Under the pieces are notes generated by a model that worked only from the letters and a program-made list of their open reading frames with translations, was not told the DNA's origin and ran no database searches. Below, in pieces: positions 61,451 through 64,000 of a stretch of 64,000 nucleotides of DNA (the stretch's first letter is position 1; each line of letters opens with the position of its first letter). The position numbers and the translations under genes were made by a program. Source of the stretch: Acidobacterium capsulatum ATCC 51196 (GTDB lineage: Bacteria; Acidobacteriota; Terriglobia; Terriglobales; Acidobacteriaceae); NCBI RefSeq assembly GCF_000022565.1, contig NC_012483.1:3100001-3164000 (forward strand). The letters are read 5' to 3'.

Positions 61451-61792
61451 ATGAAGCATGTGAATCCAGCTGCGAAGCCGAGCGGCACAGGATGCCTGGA
61501 ATGTGAGCAGTCGGAGGGATGGTGGTTTCATCTGCGCCGCTGCGCGGAGTGCGGTCATATCGGCTGCTGCGACTCTTCTCCTTCGCGTCATGCCAACGAG
61601 CACTACCGCAGCACAGGGCACGCGGTGATCCAGAGCTTCGAGCCGGGAGAAAGCTGGTTCTGGAATTTTGAAAGCAGCAGCGTGGCTGATGGCCCCGCGC
61701 TTGCTCCTCCCCATCATCATCCAGTCACTCAGCCGGCGCCAGGTCCTGAGGGGCGCGTGCCTGAAAACTGGCAGAGCTTGCTGCATCGATAG
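61451..61792 (+). CDS. UBP-type zinc-finger protein
   Basis: A 113-residue soluble protein made almost entirely of one ZnF-UBP domain (PF02148). Candidate zinc ligands are Cys15, Cys18, Cys31, Cys34, Cys39 or 40, His47, His51 and His57 (CLECEQSEG, RRCAECGHIGCCDSSP, RHANEHYRSTGH). In eukaryotes the domain binds the free C-terminus of ubiquitin; bacterial copies occur as single-domain proteins of unknown partner. The C-terminus is Pro/His-rich. It follows treZ by 56 bp and ends 2 bp from the convergent cytochrome gene. Confidence 0.88.
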   Translation: MKHVNPAAKPSGTGCLECEQSEGWWFHLRRCAECGHIGCCDSSPSRHANEHYRSTGHAVIQSFEPGESWFWNFESSSVADGPALAPPHHHPVTQPAPGPEGRVPENWQSLLHR

Positions 61793-61794
61793 CC

Positions 61795-63105
61795 TCAGCG
61801 AGGGGAATCCTTCGCTGAGCCGCGACGCGCCTGGTGTAAGGAAGCATTTGCGGAATGCGGTGGAGGAGGCAGGCGCTTTACGACGTCCTGATCGGTCAGC
61901 GTTTTAAGAAATGCGATGACATCATCGATTTGCTGTGCATTCCACACGGGCTTTTCCCCGAGAGAGCGGTTGAGAGGAGCGTCCGTGGTGTCGACATTGG
62001 CGCGGTTTTTGATCGGCAGATCGTTAAACTTCTCTACTTTTCCATTCGGGCCGGCTGGATACCACTTGCCGGGATCCGTATCTCTTTCCACATAGAACAG
62101 CAGCGCCTGGCGCAACGTGTGAAAACGCCCATTGTGAAAGAAGACTTTCCTGATTGCGACGTTGCGCAGGGAAGGGGTGCGAAAGAGCCCGCAGTTTGCC
62201 GGATCATGAGAGGCTTTATCTTTGCGAAACGGACCGCAGAGGCCCAGGTCGTAGTAGTGCGGATTACTGTTCCAGGGAATTTCATCATTGCGCGGCACGC
62301 CCAGCGCTTCAAACTGAAAATCAGTAAAAATCGGATGCCTGCCATTTGCCCCAACTTCATCCAGATGACAGGAAGCGCAGTTGCCGCTGTTGGGGTTATC
62401 GAATAATTCTTTGCCGTGCAGTTCCTGCGGTGTAAGCGAGGCTTTTCCGTCGAGCCAACGATCATACTTGCTGCTGTAGGGATGAAAGCTCTTATCCTCC
62501 AGCTCAAACTGCTGGAGAGCCATGGCCGCATCCTGCACAGCTTTGGCAGGGCGGGAAAAGATGCGGGCTCCAAAGACGGAGCGAAATTCCGCGGCGTAGT
62601 CTGATTGACTGAGCTTGTGAGCGAGTGTGGCGGCGTTGCGATTGTCCATCTCCGCAGGGGAGAAAAGAGGTAGCAGGGCCTGGGCGTGCAGCGAGTTGTA
62701 GCGCCCGTCCCAGGTGTAACCACCGGTAGGAACATTCTCCGTCTCAGTCAGTTGCTCGATTGGATTGCTGGCTCGCACATCGGACCAATGCGGCACATAG
62801 TTGAGGACATAACGCAGGGAAGGGGCCGCACGGTAGCCGGGAGTCTTGAGGTCTGGTCCACCATATTGCACCGCACTTGCATTGGGTGGGCCGTAGGCGA
62901 AGCGCGGATCATGGCAAGTCGCGCAGGCCATTTTTCCTGATCCGGAAAGCGACTTGTCAAAGAAGATCTTTTTCCCAAGACGGGCGGCAGCGCTCATCTC
63001 GCTGTGACGGATAGCCTGAGTTGAGAGTCTGGTGCTGCCGGCAAGACATAAGGTTCCCGCTGAGAGCAAGGCGGTCAAAAACAGGGCTGAAAAAGTGAGT
63101 CGCAT
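61795..63105 (-). CDS. Di-heme cytochrome c peroxidase/MauG-like protein
   Basis: A 436-residue periplasmic protein. Signal peptide (LTFSALFLTALLSAGTLCLAG). First heme site CATCH (61-65), second CASCH (243-247); LFRTPSLRNVA and FHNGRFHTLRQAL are typical of the CcpA/MauG family. It would reduce hydrogen peroxide using electrons from small cytochromes, or oxidise a protein target as MauG does. The C-terminus is a Pro/His/Arg-rich tail. It is transcribed toward the UBP protein; the partial phosphoesterase upstream, 76 bp away in the same direction, may belong to the same transcript. Confidence 0.92.
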   Translation of the reverse strand: MRLTFSALFLTALLSAGTLCLAGSTRLSTQAIRHSEMSAAARLGKKIFFDKSLSGSGKMACATCHDPRFAYGPPNASAVQYGGPDLKTPGYRAAPSLRYVLNYVPHWSDVRASNPIEQLTETENVPTGGYTWDGRYNSLHAQALLPLFSPAEMDNRNAATLAHKLSQSDYAAEFRSVFGARIFSRPAKAVQDAAMALQQFELEDKSFHPYSSKYDRWLDGKASLTPQELHGKELFDNPNSGNCASCHLDEVGANGRHPIFTDFQFEALGVPRNDEIPWNSNPHYYDLGLCGPFRKDKASHDPANCGLFRTPSLRNVAIRKVFFHNGRFHTLRQALLFYVERDTDPGKWYPAGPNGKVEKFNDLPIKNRANVDTTDAPLNRSLGEKPVWNAQQIDDVIAFLKTLTDQDVVKRLPPPPHSANASLHQARRGSAKDSPR

Positions 63106-63181
63106 GGAAAAGCAATCTCTATGGATGGATCATCTGTCTGTATGAGTCGAGCTCTCACGCAGGACGGCATATAGGTGTCCT

Positions 63182-64000
63182 TCATCGATAGTTGGTGAAC
63201 ACGTCTGAACCAAATGCCGCTAATCCCTTTTGCCCCGCATAGCCAAGATAGTGATGGATACCGAAAATCTCTTCCATCGATTTCAAAAGTGAGTAATGGT
63301 TGTAGGGCACATTGGATACGGTTGAAGGACGAATGTACTTTGACAGCAGGAGCGCGCCTGTACGGTCCCCACCGTAATCGAAAGTTTTCTTGGTAATGAC
63401 GTAGCCGTGTTGATGATAAGTCACGAAGTAAGGGTACTTTCTGCCGAGGTTTGGTCCTTCGAGCTCATGGCAGCAGTATTTCCCCGGCACTGTTACAGTT
63501 ACCTTTTTTCCATGACGCTCAATTGTGCCACCTCCGCCTTCATCAAAAGTGATCACAATCAGACCGTCTTTTTTGTAGGCGGGAGAATTCATGATGATGG
63601 GGACCCACTTGGCTAGAAACGTGTTTATGGATTTGAGACCGCCCGGCCGTCCATCACTGCATGGCGCATTGTGGCCGTCATTGCAGAGGTTCGGCGTAAT
63701 GAAGCTGAGGTTTGGCGTGGTGGCGACGGAACGAAGATCGGTCTTCAGGTGGCGAAGGTTGACAACGTCCTTCTTGCACACCGGCGAATCAATGATCGAG
63801 TGGAAGTACATGAAAGGATTATGCCGCGTAGCGTATTTGTCGCCGAGGGGGATGGCCGGGGTTGGTGCCTCTGCAACCTGGGTCAGATCGCGGGCATTGA
63901 GAGTTGGATGTCCGCAGGTTGCAGATTCACGGGCGGGATCGTTGCCCATGTCCTGCATGTAGCCCTTCCATGTAAGACCCTCGGCCATCAATTGACTGGC
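63182..64000 (-). CDS. Phosphoesterase family protein, C-terminal part
   Basis: The C-terminal 272 residues of a PF04185-type phosphoesterase whose start is beyond the right edge; the frame is open to position 64000. Visible features: GDKYATRHNPFMYFHSI, LSFITPNLCNDGHNAPC, VITFDEGGGG (metal-binding Asp/Glu) and YNHYSLLKSMEEIFGI, the usual C-terminal signature of bacterial acid-phosphatase/phospholipase-like enzymes. It is more like acidobacterial 'phosphoesterase' proteins than the enzyme at 54976, so the two are not recent duplicates. Likely exported, judging by family. Confidence 0.87.
   Translation of the reverse strand, partial: ASQLMAEGLTWKGYMQDMGNDPARESATCGHPTLNARDLTQVAEAPTPAIPLGDKYATRHNPFMYFHSIIDSPVCKKDVVNLRHLKTDLRSVATTPNLSFITPNLCNDGHNAPCSDGRPGGLKSINTFLAKWVPIIMNSPAYKKDGLIVITFDEGGGGTIERHGKKVTVTVPGKYCCHELEGPNLGRKYPYFVTYHQHGYVITKKTFDYGGDRTGALLLSKYIRPSTVSNVPYNHYSLLKSMEEIFGIHHYLGYAGQKGLAAFGSDVFTNYR

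Overview
The window (64 kb, high GC, dense genes on both strands) looks like the chromosome of a heterotrophic Acidobacteriota, probably class Terriglobia (Acidobacterium, Granulicella or Terriglobus type). This is inferred from gene style: an Oar-type TonB receptor with a carboxypeptidase-regulatory N-terminus, a sedolisin-fold protein with long Ig-like tails, DUF3300, a fused response regulator/thioredoxin-reductase-like protein and a TPR-bearing Ser/Thr kinase. No rRNA, tRNA, CRISPR array, prophage or insertion sequence was recognised.

Region 1 (1-5.8 kb, minus strand) is a hexuronate operon read right to left: uronate isomerase (uxaC), hexuronate transporter (exuT), a LarA-family nickel-cofactor racemase/epimerase, tagaturonate/fructuronate epimerase (uxaE) and the start of a short-chain dehydrogenase. 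A secreted pectin methylesterase lies at 15.3 kb beside an OmpR/histidine kinase pair, so pectin or glucuronan use is the likely theme. Between them are pyruvate:ferredoxin oxidoreductase, an S4/Hsp15 protein, and a receptor-like Ser/Thr kinase with TPRs followed by an unlisted 58-residue peptide gene carrying the motif GGGPNEKT twice.

Region 2 (16.4-25 kb) holds protoporphyrinogen oxidase, a radical SAM/SPASM enzyme and a cytochrome c in one direction, queD-queE in the other, then a TPCP-type P1B metal ATPase and a small membrane protein. Three matching GTGA-N6-TCAC palindromes sit upstream of hemY, the ATPase and the membrane protein, suggesting a shared CRP/FNR-type regulator. Thioredoxin reductase and a 66-residue protein follow.

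Region 3 (25-42 kb) is rich in envelope and secreted proteins: a matrixin-like protein that has lost its zinc ligands, DUF3300, a BtuB-like receptor, a three-domain acyl-activating/ACP/acyltransferase protein, an RNB ribonuclease, an FNT channel, a sedolisin homologue in which all four catalytic residues are replaced, and P5C dehydrogenase.

Region 4 (42-51 kb) is signalling: a receiver-LuxR protein lacking the phosphoacceptor Asp, a receiver/thioredoxin-reductase-like fusion paired with a cNMP-binding histidine kinase, motAB, a FAD oxidoreductase, and an FHA-GAF-SpoIIE phosphatase. Region 5 (51-64 kb) has an Oar-like TonB receptor, a secreted PLC-type phosphoesterase, treY-treZ (trehalose from maltodextrin), a UBP zinc-finger protein, a di-heme cytochrome c peroxidase-like protein and a second phosphoesterase cut by the window edge.

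Three copies of a two-hairpin intergenic repeat (106, 1511 and 23707) with compensatory base changes form a REP-like family.
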